Source of the DNA: Oscillospiraceae bacterium
Lineage (GTDB): Bacteria > Bacillota_A > Clostridia > Oscillospirales > Oscillospiraceae
Length of the DNA stretch: 31,063 bases
Direction: 5' to 3'
Assembly (NCBI GenBank): GCA_017470325.1
Contig: JAFUES010000020.1
Location: 1 to 31,063, forward strand
Positions 21,212 through 29,763 of this stretch are shown piece after piece (position 1 is the stretch's first letter; each line of letters starts with the position of its first letter). The translations under genes were made by a program, and so were the position numbers. The notes beneath the pieces were generated by a model that was not told the DNA's origin, did not search any database, and saw only the letters and a program-made list of their open reading frames with translations.

Positions 21212-22210
21212 TCATGCATTATTGATCCGGCTGAGCAGCCTGGCCTTGGTCTCCTCGTCGGCAAAGACGCCCCGTGCCGCGTTTTGCAGCAGGCCGCGCA
21301 GCTCCGCTTCGCTCAGAGAAAAGGTCTCCGCCATGTGGCGCAGCTCCTCCCCTACCCAGGTGTGGGACACCGCCATGTTGTCCGAATTGATGCAGACCCG
21401 GACCCCCGCGTCCAGCAGAGCGCGCAGGGGGACGCTCCCATAGTCCGGGAAAAGCCCCGTGTGCAGGTTGCTGGTGGGGCACAGCTCCAGCAGCACGCCG
21501 CTGTCCGCCAACTGCCGCAGCAGCACAGGGTCCTCCACAGAGCGGACTCCGTGGCCGATCCGCCGGGCGCCAAAACGCAGCGCAGCGCGCACACTCTCCG
21601 GTCCGGCGGCCTCCCCCGCGTGGATGGTAAAGGGCACGCCCAGCTCGGAGGCGTAGGCGAACAGGTCCTCATAGTCCTCCGTGGGGAACAGCCCCTCCGC
21701 CCCGGCGATATCCAAGGCGCAGACGCCCTTGCCCAGATACTTGCGCACCAAGCGCACCGTCTCCCGGTTTTCCTCCTCATTGCCCCGGCCGCGCATGCAG
21801 CACAGGATCAGCCCGGAGGGGAAGTCCGACCGGGCCGCCCCGGCCAGCACCGCCTGCACCGCTTCTTCCTGGCTCAGGCCCTTCTGCCGGTGGGACTGGG
21901 GCGCAAAGCGCAGCTCCGCATAGAGCAGTCCCTTTTGACGCAGTTCCTCCTTCACCCGAAAGGCGCATTCCGACAGCTGCTCCGCCGTCTGCAGGAACGA
22001 CAGCGGGTAGACGAATTTGTCCAGGTATTCCGACAGGTCCCGGCAGCCCCGGCTGACAGAGAGTTTCCCGCGGATCTCCTCGTCGCTGTCCGCCAGCGGC
22101 TCCCCCGCCAACTCCGCCAGGGCACGCACCGTCTCCACCGAAAGGGAGCCGTCCATATGCAGGTGCAGATCGATGCAGCAGGTCTGCAGCAGACGTTCTT
22201 TTCCTTCCAT
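21212..22210 (-). CDS. add: Adenosine deaminase
   Basis: A 332-residue zinc enzyme that converts adenosine to inosine in purine salvage. The metal and substrate motifs are in order: DLHLHMDGS (His16, His18), TIHAGEAAGP (zinc His and catalytic Glu region), RIGHGV, ELCPTSN and INSDN (catalytic Asp). The start is the ATG at 22210 with GGAGGA at 6 bases. A longer frame reaching 22267 crosses the promoter and is rejected. It is monocistronic and divergent from the AbrB-ABC operon. Related adenine deaminases share the fold, but the SLSVETV-type N-terminus and HAGE fit Add. Confidence 0.93.
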   Translation of the reverse strand: MEGKERLLQTCCIDLHLHMDGSLSVETVRALAELAGEPLADSDEEIRGKLSVSRGCRDLSEYLDKFVYPLSFLQTAEQLSECAFRVKEELRQKGLLYAELRFAPQSHRQKGLSQEEAVQAVLAGAARSDFPSGLILCCMRGRGNEEENRETVRLVRKYLGKGVCALDIAGAEGLFPTEDYEDLFAYASELGVPFTIHAGEAAGPESVRAALRFGARRIGHGVRSVEDPVLLRQLADSGVLLELCPTSNLHTGLFPDYGSVPLRALLDAGVRVCINSDNMAVSHTWVGEELRHMAETFSLSEAELRGLLQNAARGVFADEETKARLLSRINNA

Positions 22211-22240
22211 AATGTTCCTCCGCATGTATGTGCTTCTTAG

Positions 22241-22269
22241 AGCATACACGATTTTTCCCCGATGCACAA
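22241..22269 (-). promoter_or_regulatory. Promoter of add
   Basis: On the minus strand TTGTGC (22269-22264) and TATGCT (22246-22241) are separated by 17 bases. Confidence 0.55.
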
Positions 22270-22290
22270 GCCCAGGCGCGGGTCACAGGC

Positions 22291-22318
22291 TTGACTTTTT
22301 CTGTTTCCGTGGTATGAT
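22291..22318 (+). promoter_or_regulatory. Promoter of the AbrB-ABC operon
   Basis: TTGACT (22291-22296) and TATGAT (22313-22318) are separated by 16 bases. Only 21 bases separate this -35 from the divergent add -35, so one regulator could act on both. Confidence 0.65.
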
Positions 22319-22353
22319 TTGTATAACAAAACATACTTTTAGGAGGGATCCTC

Positions 22354-22566
22354 ATGGCTGTACCGGAGGGAAAATACGCATGGACCGTCACCGTGGGTGA
22401 AAAAGGCCAGATCGTCATCCCCAAGCAGGCCCGGGAGGTTTTTGGCATCCGCCCCGGAGATACGCTCATCCTGCTGGGCGACGTGGACCGGGGCCTCGCC
22501 ATTCCGCCCAAGGCCACCTTTGCCGAATGGACGATGCGGATCTTTGAGGAGGGCAAGCATGACTGA
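22354..22566 (+). CDS. AbrB/SpoVT-type DNA-binding regulator
   Basis: A 70-residue swapped-hairpin DNA-binding protein. The AbrB motif is [22 protein letters not shown] shortened by a loop, followed by [13 protein letters not shown]. The remaining tail [13 protein letters not shown] is a short helix. It is probably an autoregulator of the ABC operon, since it is the first gene and its last 8 bases overlap the ATPase gene. The ribosome binding site is AGGAGGGA. A toxin-antitoxin role is unlikely because no toxin gene follows. Confidence 0.92.
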   Translation: MAVPEGKYAWTVTVGEKGQIVIPKQAREVFGIRPGDTLILLGDVDRGLAIPPKATFAEWTMRIFEEGKHD

Positions 22567-23302
22567 GCCGATCCTGGAGGTCCGCGGCCTGTGCAAGCGT
22601 TACCCGGGCTTTCAGCTGCAGGATGTGGGCTTCACCATTCCCCGCGGCTGCATCATGGGCTTCATCGGTCGAAACGGCGCCGGCAAGACCACCACGCTCA
22701 AGTCCATCCTGAATCTGGTCCACGCTGACAGCGGCGAGGTCCGCTATTTCGGACAGGACTTTCATGCCCATGAGCAGGAGGTCAAGCAGCGCATCGGCTA
22801 TGCCGGCGGCGCCGTGGATTATTATAAGAAGAAACGGATCCGGGATATCGTTTCCGTCACCGGCGCGTTCTATAAAAACTGGGATGCCGCGGCCTATCGG
22901 CGCTATATCGACGCCTTCGATCTGGATGAAAGCAAGACCCCGGCGCAGCTGTCCGAGGGCATGAGGGTCAAGCTGAATCTGACCCTTGCCCTGTCTCACC
23001 GGGCAGAGCTCTTGATCCTGGACGAGCCCACCAGCGGTCTGGATCCCGTCTCCCGGGATGAACTGCTGGACATCTTCACCGTGCTGCGGGATCGGGGTGT
23101 TTCCATCCTCTTCTCCACCCACATCACCTCGGACCTGGACAAGCGCGCCGATCGCATCACCTATATCCGGCAAGGGAAGATCCTGGCCTCCGATTCCATG
23201 GAAGCCTATCTCGCCGCCTGCCAGGAGGCCGGGATCGGTGTGAATCTGGAGGAGATCATGCTCCACTATGAGAAGGAGGATTTCCGTGAAAAGCTTGGTT
23301 AA
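22559..23302 (+). CDS. ABC transporter ATP-binding protein
   Basis: A 247-residue ATPase. Walker A is GRNGAGKTT (37-45), the signature is LSEGM (131-135, a variant of LSGGQ) and Walker B is [13 protein letters not shown] with catalytic Glu156. The switch His is in [10 protein letters not shown]. It belongs to the BcrA/YhcH/YtrB-like drug or lipid export ATPases that pair with small ABC-2 permeases. The ATG is inside the end of the AbrB gene with GAGGAGGG upstream, so translation is coupled. It overlaps the permease gene by 17 bases. Confidence 0.95.
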   Translation: MTEPILEVRGLCKRYPGFQLQDVGFTIPRGCIMGFIGRNGAGKTTTLKSILNLVHADSGEVRYFGQDFHAHEQEVKQRIGYAGGAVDYYKKKRIRDIVSVTGAFYKNWDAAAYRRYIDAFDLDESKTPAQLSEGMRVKLNLTLALSHRAELLILDEPTSGLDPVSRDELLDIFTVLRDRGVSILFSTHITSDLDKRADRITYIRQGKILASDSMEAYLAACQEAGIGVNLEEIMLHYEKEDFREKLG

Positions 23303-23939
23303 AAAGGAGCTGAAGCTGGCCACCTCGCCGCTGAGCTGGTTCTTTCTATTGGCCGCTTTCATGACGCTGCTGCCCGGCTACCCCATTCTGATGAGCTGCT
23401 TTTTCGTCTGCCTGGGACTGTTCCAATCCTTTCAGACCGCCCGGGAGTTCAACGATGTGCTCTACACCGCGCTGCTCCCCATCCGCAAGGCCGATGCGGT
23501 AAAGGCCAAATACCTCCAGGTCTGCTTCTTTCAGCTGCTGGCCTTTTTACTGATGGCCCTGCTCACCGCCCTGCGGATGACGGTGCTGTCCGGCTCGGTC
23601 GTCTATGCGAACAATGCCCTGATGAACGCAAACCCGGTCTTTCTGGCTTTCGCGCTTTTGCTTTTTGCCTTGTTCAATCTGCTGTTTCTGGGCGGCTTTT
23701 TCAAAACCGCCTATAACATCGGCAAGCCCTTTGTGACCTTTATCGCCGCCAGTCTCGTCCTGATCGGCCTGGCGGAAACGCTGCACCACTTCCCCGCCCT
23801 CCGCTTTCTGCATACTCCCGGCGGAGAGCGCATGGGCCTGCAGTGGGCGGCTCTGCTGCTGGCGCTGGCTGTCTATGTGCTCGTTACACTGCTTTCGGAA
23901 AAGCGGTCCGAACAGCGCTTCGAGCAGATCGATCTGTGA
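23286..23939 (+). CDS. ABC-2-type transporter permease
   Basis: A 217-residue integral membrane protein with about six hydrophobic segments (roughly 16-50 as a pair, 84-110, 120-145, 150-170, 185-205). The N-terminus [11 protein letters not shown] and FQTAREFNDVLYTALLPIRKADAVKAKY, split by a loop, match the ABC-2 permeases that work with BcrA/YtrB-like ATPases. The start is the GTG at 23286, 6 bases after AGGAGG and overlapping the ATPase gene. An in-frame ATG at 23268 has a poor ribosome binding site. The substrate is unknown, and self-protection or cell-envelope export is plausible. Confidence 0.85.
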   Translation: MKSLVKKELKLATSPLSWFFLLAAFMTLLPGYPILMSCFFVCLGLFQSFQTAREFNDVLYTALLPIRKADAVKAKYLQVCFFQLLAFLLMALLTALRMTVLSGSVVYANNALMNANPVFLAFALLLFALFNLLFLGGFFKTAYNIGKPFVTFIAASLVLIGLAETLHHFPALRFLHTPGGERMGLQWAALLLALAVYVLVTLLSEKRSEQRFEQIDL

Positions 23940-23954
23940 CCTTCGGAGGATACC

Positions 23955-25157
23955 ATGACTAAATCGGAGAAAAAACTGAACATCTTCTGGTTCTGCATCC
24001 CCGCCTTCGGGCACACCAACCCGACCATCGAGGTGGTGCGGATCCTGACGGAGCGGGGCCACCGGGTGCGTTATTACTCCTTCGCCCCCTTCCGGGACAA
24101 GATCGAGGCCGCCGGTGCGGAGTTCGTCCCCTGCGACGGTTTCCTGCCGCCGCTGGATAAAAAGGGCGAGCAGCGGCTGCGCCGGGTCTCCACCACAGAG
24201 ATGTCCGTGCTGTCCTTCGAGACTGTGGGCCGTATGGATGAAAGTCTGGCGCGGGATGTGGAACGCCTGCGCCCGGATCTGATCGTTTCCGACTCGGCCT
24301 GCTTCTGGGGCAAGCTGACGGCGGAGAAATACCAGCTGCCCATGGTCTGCTCCACCACCACCTTCGCCTTCAATCAGGATTCCTCCAAGTACATGCACTA
24401 CAGCGCCGCCGAGATGGCGGACATGATCCTGGGCCTGCCCCGGCTGAACCGGGCCCTGCGGAAGCTGCGCCCTCTGGGCTATCAGGTCAAGAGCGCCCTG
24501 GACATCGTGCAGAACAAGAACGATACGAACACCATCGTCTATACCTCCCAGCGCTTTCAGCCCTGCGCCGAGACCTTTGACGCGGCGCATTACCGCTTCG
24601 TTGGCCCATCGGTAAAAGCCGCGGAGCCTGCGCGGGCGGAAAACACAAGATCGCTCATCTACATCTCCCTGGGCACGGTCATCAACTCCCACCCGGAGTT
24701 TTACCGCAGCTGCATCGCCGCCCTGGAGGAGGCCGATGTAGACGTGCTGATCTCCTGCGGTGAGGCCTTCGACGCAAAAAGCCTGGCCCCCCTGCCGGAC
24801 AATGTGCGGGTGGAGCCCACTGTGGATCAGATGGCGGTGCTGGCCAAAGCGGATCTGTTCATCACCCACTGCGGCATGAACAGCGCCTCCGAGGGCCTGT
24901 ATATGGGCGTGCCCGAGTTGCTCTTCCCCCTGACCGGGGAGCAGCAGGCCGTGGCCCGCCGGGTACAGGAGATGGGCGCGGGCCGCCTGCTGACCAAAGA
25001 GGCAGCCGCAGACCCAGCGCGGCTGCGCGCGGCGGTGCTGGAGCTGCTCGCGGATGCCCAGGTCCGGGCTGCCGCGGAGGACATGCGGCGGGACTTCCTC
25101 GCCTGCGCCGGGCCCGCGGGCGCCGCGGACTTCATCGAGCAGATCGGCGGCTACTGA
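23955..25157 (+). CDS. GT1-family (UGT/macrolide-type) glycosyltransferase
   Basis: A 400-residue GT-B enzyme of the UDP-glycosyltransferase/MGT type. The N-terminal acceptor domain begins FWFCIPAFGHTNPTIEV with the catalytic His after FG. The donor-binding signature is THCGMNSASEGLYMGVPELLFP, broken here as THCGMNSAS and GVPELLFPLTGEQQ. The C-terminus resembles macrolide and lipid glycosyltransferases. It uses a nucleotide sugar in the cytoplasm on a small lipophilic acceptor. GGAGG precedes the ATG, 15 bases after the permease stop, so it is the fourth gene of the AbrB-ABC operon. The pairing with an exporter suggests glycosylation plus export of an antibiotic-like or lipid compound (inference). 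Confidence 0.9.
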   Translation: MTKSEKKLNIFWFCIPAFGHTNPTIEVVRILTERGHRVRYYSFAPFRDKIEAAGAEFVPCDGFLPPLDKKGEQRLRRVSTTEMSVLSFETVGRMDESLARDVERLRPDLIVSDSACFWGKLTAEKYQLPMVCSTTTFAFNQDSSKYMHYSAAEMADMILGLPRLNRALRKLRPLGYQVKSALDIVQNKNDTNTIVYTSQRFQPCAETFDAAHYRFVGPSVKAAEPARAENTRSLIYISLGTVINSHPEFYRSCIAALEEADVDVLISCGEAFDAKSLAPLPDNVRVEPTVDQMAVLAKADLFITHCGMNSASEGLYMGVPELLFPLTGEQQAVARRVQEMGAGRLLTKEAAADPARLRAAVLELLADAQVRAAAEDMRRDFLACAGPAGAADFIEQIGGY

Positions 25158-25174
25158 GGCCTCATACGAAACGC

Positions 25175-25206
25175 AACAGACCGTGACGAAACCGTCACGG
25201 TCTGTT
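25175..25206. terminator. Terminator between GT1 and FUSC genes
   Basis: A perfect 14-bp stem pairs 25175-25188 with 25193-25206 around an AAAC loop. It ends in TTTGCTT on plus and lies between convergent genes. Confidence 0.85.
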
Positions 25207-25209
25207 TGC

Positions 25210-26508
25210 TTATATGCGGAACATGTTTTTCCATCCGTGGATATCCACCGGTGCGAAGCGGCGGATCAGCTCCTTTACCATCCGGTCCCGGTCCGCATCC
25301 TCAATGACCACATCGTATTGACCCGGGATGCTGCCGAAGGTCACGGTCTCTTTGGTGCCCATGAGGGCTTCCAGCTCCCGAAGCATGGTCTCCCGGCTGG
25401 CATTCACGTCGTAGATCTTCAAAAAGGAGAAGCCCTCATACTCGGAGATATCCTTGACCACCCGGTATTCCCCGATCCAGGGCTGCCGCAGCAGGCGGTC
25501 ATAGGCGGCCTCGATCCGCTCATGGGTGTCCAGGATCAGCAGATACAGGATGTGCTCATAGCTGTCCGCCGGGCTGTGGATGAAGTTGCGGTAGGCACTG
25601 CGGCGCTTGCGGTCAAACAGGGTCTGCATGGCCTGGTTTGCCAGAGACGCGTAGCGGATCACCAGCAGGTTTTCCTCGATGCTGTTGGCAAAGAAGTGCA
25701 TATCTTCGCTGTGGGCCCAGTCCATGATCTGCCTGGCCTGCCGCTCTGTCATGGGGCGGGAGCGCAGGTATTCCAGACTGTGCATATCGTAGAGAGCGGC
25801 GCCGTCCATGGTGATCACCGGATAGCGCAGATCCACACCCTGCAGGAGCTCCCGCACTGTGGCCTGGGTCTGGGTGGTGGAGATGGTGAATTTGGCCCCG
25901 TCCTCCAGCAGGCGGTTCAGCTCCACCTTGGAATAGGTGGAGAGCTTCCGCTCCCGGTCCAGGATCGTGTCCAGGAGGCTGGACACATACAGGGTGTCGG
26001 TGTTGTGCCGCCGGGGCAGCTGGATACGGTTCACGATCTCCGCCAGGACCGCGCCCAGAATGGTATCCACCACACGGTTCAGGGCAAAGAGATAGGGGTT
26101 TGCATCCCCGATGTGATTGTAGGCCACAGTGAGGAACACCACTGTGGAGAAATACGCGGACTCGGTGGCGTGCAGCAGCACTGTGGAATAGAGCACCACG
26201 CCCACCATCAGTCCCAGCAGCAGGTAGTGCAGGTATTCGTCCGGCACGCCCCAGCCGATCAGCTCCAGGTCCAGCAGCAGCACCAGCAGGCCCCAGAAGG
26301 CGCCGATCAGGGTGCCGGTCACGCGCTTGCGGGCCACCTTGCGCATCTCTTTGTTATAGGGCTGGATGCACTGCAGGGCCGCGATCACCGAATAAAAGGG
26401 GATGCCGTGCCGCCCGCGCAGCACATAGACCACGAAGCATAGCCATACCGCCACAACGGAGCGGACGATCCGCTGGCCAGGTATCGGGATCCGTTTTTTG
26501 CGTTTCAA
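25210..26508 (-). CDS. FUSC-type membrane protein fused to a degenerate HAD domain
   Basis: The protein has 432 residues. The N-terminal about 165 residues form the FUSC/aromatic-acid-exporter membrane half with six hydrophobic segments (VVAVWLCFVVYVLRG, then KRVTGTLIGAFWGLLVLL, then YLLLGLMVGVVLY and others). The C-terminal half follows the order of Cof-type HAD phosphatases (KLSTYSKVELNRLLEDGAKFTIST, then TMDGAALYD, then the cap and ASRETMLRELEALMG). The DxDGT box reads SLLDTIL, and the GDxxND box reads GSIPGQYD, so catalysis is very unlikely. The start was set at the TTG at 26508, 6 bases from AAAGGGGGG. The longer frame to 26562 begins inside the promoter -35. The role is unknown, possibly export of an aromatic or acidic metabolite gated by a ligand-binding pseudo-enzyme. 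Confidence 0.8.
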   Translation of the reverse strand: MKRKKRIPIPGQRIVRSVVAVWLCFVVYVLRGRHGIPFYSVIAALQCIQPYNKEMRKVARKRVTGTLIGAFWGLLVLLLDLELIGWGVPDEYLHYLLLGLMVGVVLYSTVLLHATESAYFSTVVFLTVAYNHIGDANPYLFALNRVVDTILGAVLAEIVNRIQLPRRHNTDTLYVSSLLDTILDRERKLSTYSKVELNRLLEDGAKFTISTTQTQATVRELLQGVDLRYPVITMDGAALYDMHSLEYLRSRPMTERQARQIMDWAHSEDMHFFANSIEENLLVIRYASLANQAMQTLFDRKRRSAYRNFIHSPADSYEHILYLLILDTHERIEAAYDRLLRQPWIGEYRVVKDISEYEGFSFLKIYDVNASRETMLRELEALMGTKETVTFGSIPGQYDVVIEDADRDRMVKELIRRFAPVDIHGWKNMFRI

Positions 26509-26533
26509 AGGCTGCCCCCCTTTCGCGCAGACA

Positions 26534-26562
26534 AGTATACCCCGCCGGGCCGCAGAAAGCAA
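26534..26562 (-). promoter_or_regulatory. Promoter of the FUSC-HAD gene
   Basis: On the minus strand TTGCTT (26562-26557) and TATACT (26539-26534) are separated by 17 bases. This position decides against the upstream start codon of the FUSC gene. Confidence 0.7.
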
Positions 26563-26583
26563 GGGCTTTCGACGCGGAAATCA

Positions 26584-26612
26584 TTGATGTTTCGGCCGGA
26601 TTGTGTTATGCT
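26584..26612 (+). promoter_or_regulatory. Promoter of the trmB operon
   Basis: TTGATG (26584-26589) and TATGCT (26607-26612) are separated by 17 bases. It is divergent from the FUSC promoter, with about 21 bases between the two -35 boxes. Confidence 0.65.
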
Positions 26613-26645
26613 TTTGTGTTAGTAACTGCGGAGTGTGAAAAACAT

Positions 26646-27395
26646 ATGAGAATGCGCAAACGATCCAATCTGGCGCCCCGTATGGAGCGCTGTGCCGAGC
26701 TTATGATCCCCCAGCCGGAGACCTTGCGGGGACGGTGGCTGGCGGAATTCCCCGGCATGGACAGGCTCTATGTGGAGCTGGGCTGCGGCAAGGGCCGCTT
26801 CACGGCGGACACGGCGGAGGCCCTGGACCGCACCCTGCTGGTAGCGGTGGAAAAGGTGCCCGACGCCATGATCCTGGCCATGGAGAGGGTGCAGGCCCGA
26901 GGGATCCAGAATGTGCGCTTCCTGGATATCGACGCGGAGAAGCTGCCTGAGCTGTTCGCCCCTGGCGAGGCGGAGCGGATCTACATCAACTTCTGCGACC
27001 CCTGGCCCAAGAGCCGGGACGCTAAGCTGCGCCTGACGGCGCCATCCTTCCTGCGTCTGTACGCTGACGCTTTGGCGGAGGGCGGGCAGATCCACTTCAA
27101 GACCGACAACACCCCGCTGTTTGATTGGTCCGTTCAGCAATTTGAGGCGGAGGGCTGGGCCCTTTCGGAAGTCACCCACGACCTGCACGCCAATGGTCCG
27201 GTGGGCGTGATGACCGACTATGAGGCCAAATTCACCGCTGAAGGCATGAAGATCAACCGCCTGGTGGCTACGAAAACCGCCGCCACCCTGGGCACCGCCG
27301 CTGGGCCGGTCCCCCGTCTGCGGGGCGCCTCCCTGGTGGACGCCCGGGGATATGAGGAGAGCATGGCCCATCAGCCGGGCAAGGAGGAAGCATGA
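26646..27395 (+). CDS. trmB: tRNA (guanine-N7-)-methyltransferase
   Basis: SAM-dependent methylation of G46 in the tRNA variable loop. The protein begins MRMRKRSN and has the SAM motif [10 protein letters not shown], then FLDIDAEKL, then [15 protein letters not shown] (the family's DPWPK signature), HFKTDN and the catalytic/tRNA contact TDYEAKF. The start was set at the ATG at 26646, matching the usual MR(L/M)R beginning. Its ribosome binding site GGAG is distant, and the frame continues upstream to 26601 inside the promoter. It has 249 residues, longer than the usual 210-220 because of a C-terminal tail of about 40 residues ([11 protein letters not shown] and on). It overlaps the next gene by ATGA. 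Confidence 0.95.
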   Translation: MRMRKRSNLAPRMERCAELMIPQPETLRGRWLAEFPGMDRLYVELGCGKGRFTADTAEALDRTLLVAVEKVPDAMILAMERVQARGIQNVRFLDIDAEKLPELFAPGEAERIYINFCDPWPKSRDAKLRLTAPSFLRLYADALAEGGQIHFKTDNTPLFDWSVQQFEAEGWALSEVTHDLHANGPVGVMTDYEAKFTAEGMKINRLVATKTAATLGTAAGPVPRLRGASLVDARGYEESMAHQPGKEEA

Positions 27396-28147
27396 GATTT
27401 ATTTCCTGGAACGTCAACGGTCTGCGGGCCGTACAGAAAAAGGGCTTTGAGGACATTTTCTGGAGCCTGGATGCGGACTTTTTCTGCCTGCAGGAGACCA
27501 AGCTCCAGGCCGGGCAGATCGAACTGGACTTCCCCGGTTACGAGAGCTATTGGAGCTATGCGGAGAAAAAGGGCTACTCCGGCACCGCCGTGTTCACCAA
27601 GCACACGCCCCTCTCCGTCCGCTACAATTTGGGCCTGCCTGAGCATGACACCGAGGGCCGGGCGGTGACCCTGGAGTATGATAACTTTTTCCTGGTCTGC
27701 GTCTACACCCCCAACGCCCAGGATGGCCTGCGCCGCCTGGACTACCGCATGCAGTGGGAGGACGATTTCCGCGCCTACTTGCAGGGGCTGGACGCCCAGA
27801 AGCCCGTGATCATCTGCGGCGATATGAACGTGGCCCACGAGGAGATCGACCTGAAAAACCCCAAGTCCAATGTGGGCAACCCCGGCTTCTCCGATGAGGA
27901 GCGGGCCAAGTTCACCGAGCTTCTGGAGGCTGGCTTTACCGACAGCTTCCGCTGGCTCTATCCCGACCGGACCGACGCCTACTCCTGGTGGAGCTACCGG
28001 GCCGCGGCCCGCTCCCGGAACGTGGGTTGGCGCATCGACTATTTCGTCATCTCCGACCGGCTGCGCGAGCATGTGAAGGAGGCCTACATCCTGCCGGAGG
28101 TCATGGGCTCCGACCACTGCCCGGTGGGCCTGGATCTCACATGGTAA
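27392..28147 (+). CDS. xth: Exodeoxyribonuclease III
   Basis: A 251-residue AP endonuclease and 3'-5' exonuclease of the ExoIII/APE1 family, acting in base-excision repair. Motifs in order are [15 protein letters not shown] (metal Glu), [19 protein letters not shown] (catalytic Asp-Asn), WRIDYF and GSDHCPVGL (catalytic His). The length is typical. AGGAGG lies just before the ATG, which overlaps trmB by 4 bases, so translation is coupled. The stop overlaps dusB by 7 bases. Confidence 0.96.
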   Translation: MRFISWNVNGLRAVQKKGFEDIFWSLDADFFCLQETKLQAGQIELDFPGYESYWSYAEKKGYSGTAVFTKHTPLSVRYNLGLPEHDTEGRAVTLEYDNFFLVCVYTPNAQDGLRRLDYRMQWEDDFRAYLQGLDAQKPVIICGDMNVAHEEIDLKNPKSNVGNPGFSDEERAKFTELLEAGFTDSFRWLYPDRTDAYSWWSYRAAARSRNVGWRIDYFVISDRLREHVKEAYILPEVMGSDHCPVGLDLTW

Positions 28148-29112
28148 GCATCGGAAACATCCAACTGGACAGCCGGATCACCCTGGCCCCCATGGCCGGG
28201 GTCACGGATTTCGCCTTTCGCGGCGTCTGCCGCCGCCTGGGCGCGGCGCTGAGCACCACGGAGATGGTCAGCGCCCGGGCGCTGGTCTACAAGGACGAGA
28301 AGACCAAGGCCCTGCTGTACATCCCGGAGGAGGAGCACCCCTGCGCGGCGCAGCTCTTCGGCCACGAGCCGGAGGTGCTGGCGGAGGCCGCGCCCATGGC
28401 CCTGGAGATCTCCGGGGCGGATATCCTGGATCTGAACATGGGCTGCCCGGTGGGCAAGGTGGTCAAGTCCGGAGACGGCTCGGCCCTGATGCGGGACCCG
28501 GAGCTGGCAGGACGGATCATCGAAGCGGTGGTCAGAGCCGTGGACGTGCCGGTGACGGTGAAATTCCGCAAGGGCTGGGACGGCGGCAGCGTCAACGCCG
28601 TGGACTTTGCCAGGGTCTGCCAGCAGGCCGGAGCCGCCGCCATCGCGGTGCACGGCCGCACCCGGGCGCAGATGTACGCCGGGCGGGCCGACTGGGACAT
28701 CATCCGGGACGTGAAGCAAAGCGTCAGTATCCCTGTAACCGCCAACGGTGATATCTTTACGGGAGAGGACGCCGCCCACATCCTGCGCTATACCGGCTGT
28801 GACCTGGCCATGATCGGTCGAGGCTGCTTCGGCAATCCCTGGCTGTTTCAGCAGGCCAATGCCGCCCTCACCGGAGAGGAGATCCCCGCGCTTCCGCCCC
28901 TGGCGGAACGGATCGACACGGCGGTGCGGCAGATCGAGACCCTGGCCGCGCGCAGCGGCGAGCGGCTCGCCTGCCTGGAGGCCCGGCACCATCTGCCCTG
29001 GTACCTCCACGGCGTGGCCCACAGCAGCATCTACCGACAGCAGCTGATCCATGTGGAGACCCTGGACGATATCCGAAAGATCGCAAAAGACATCAAGCGC
29101 GATTTGAAATAG
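28141..29112 (+). CDS. dusB: tRNA-dihydrouridine synthase B
   Basis: FMN-dependent reduction of uridine to dihydrouridine in tRNA. A 323-residue TIM barrel with [13 protein letters not shown] (FMN site), [38 protein letters not shown] (catalytic Cys), [25 protein letters not shown] and [13 protein letters not shown]. The C-terminal helical domain follows. The ATG lies in the last codons of xth and has no strong ribosome binding site, so it depends on coupling. The order trmB-xth-dusB forms a tRNA/DNA maintenance operon that runs on, after 34 bases, into the sigma-factor genes. Confidence 0.95.
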   Translation: MVSIGNIQLDSRITLAPMAGVTDFAFRGVCRRLGAALSTTEMVSARALVYKDEKTKALLYIPEEEHPCAAQLFGHEPEVLAEAAPMALEISGADILDLNMGCPVGKVVKSGDGSALMRDPELAGRIIEAVVRAVDVPVTVKFRKGWDGGSVNAVDFARVCQQAGAAAIAVHGRTRAQMYAGRADWDIIRDVKQSVSIPVTANGDIFTGEDAAHILRYTGCDLAMIGRGCFGNPWLFQQANAALTGEEIPALPPLAERIDTAVRQIETLAARSGERLACLEARHHLPWYLHGVAHSSIYRQQLIHVETLDDIRKIAKDIKRDLK

Positions 29113-29146
29113 AGAGCCCCTCAAAACCACAGAGAGGAGTGAGGCA

Positions 29147-29758
29147 ATGACCCGCGAACAGGAGGCGGCGGTGATCCGCCGGGTGCTGGACGGCGATGTG
29201 AACGCCTTCGAAGACCTGGTAGCCGCCTATGAAAAAAACGTATACAATCTGGCCCTGCGCATGACGGGCAACGCCCAGGATGCGGAGGACATGGCCCAGG
29301 AGGCTTTTATCAAGGCCTACAATTCCCTGCCCAGCTTCCGGGGGGACAGTAAGTTTTCCGTGTGGCTGTACCGGATCGTGTCCAATGTGTGCCTGGATTT
29401 CCTGCGTAAGCAGAACCGGCGGCCCGCCTCGTCCCTCTCCCAGGAGGATGAGGACGGCGAGGAGACTCAGATGGACATCCCGGACGAGAGTCAGTCGCCG
29501 GAACAGCTGCTGGAGCGCAGCCTGACCCAGGAGGCGGTGCAGCGGGGACTGCAGTCTCTCAGCGAGGAGCAACGGCAGATCCTGCTGCTGCGGGAGATCC
29601 AGGGCCTCAGCTATGAGGAGATCGCCGAGACGCTGGACCTGGAGGCGGGCACGGTGAAATCCCGGATCTTCCGGGCGCGAAAAAAGCTGTGCGCCTTTCT
29701 GATCGCCGACGGGAACATTCCCGATTCCTTCGCGTCAAGTAAACAGGGAGGAGGTTGA
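29147..29758 (+). CDS. ECF-type RNA polymerase sigma factor
   Basis: A 203-residue sigma-70 factor of the extracytoplasmic-function class. Region 2 contains YNLALRMTGNAQDAEDMAQEAF, divided here as NLALRMTGNAQDAED and FIKAYNSLPSFRG, followed by FSVWLYRIVSNVCLDFLRK. An acidic linker (QEDEDGEETQMD) precedes region 4, LSEEQRQILLLREIQG, then LSYEEIAETLDLEAGT and VKSRIFRARKKL. It resembles SigW-like factors that answer envelope stress. GAGGAG lies before the ATG. The stop overlaps the ribosome binding site of the anti-sigma gene, the usual arrangement of a coupled sigma/anti-sigma pair. Confidence 0.95.
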   Translation: MTREQEAAVIRRVLDGDVNAFEDLVAAYEKNVYNLALRMTGNAQDAEDMAQEAFIKAYNSLPSFRGDSKFSVWLYRIVSNVCLDFLRKQNRRPASSLSQEDEDGEETQMDIPDESQSPEQLLERSLTQEAVQRGLQSLSEEQRQILLLREIQGLSYEEIAETLDLEAGTVKSRIFRARKKLCAFLIADGNIPDSFASSKQGGG

Positions 29759-29763
29759 AACCC

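Noticed and set aside
26509..26562. Longer FUSC protein starting at 26562
   Set aside because: The start would be inside the -35 box. The TTG at 26508 has a clear ribosome binding site.
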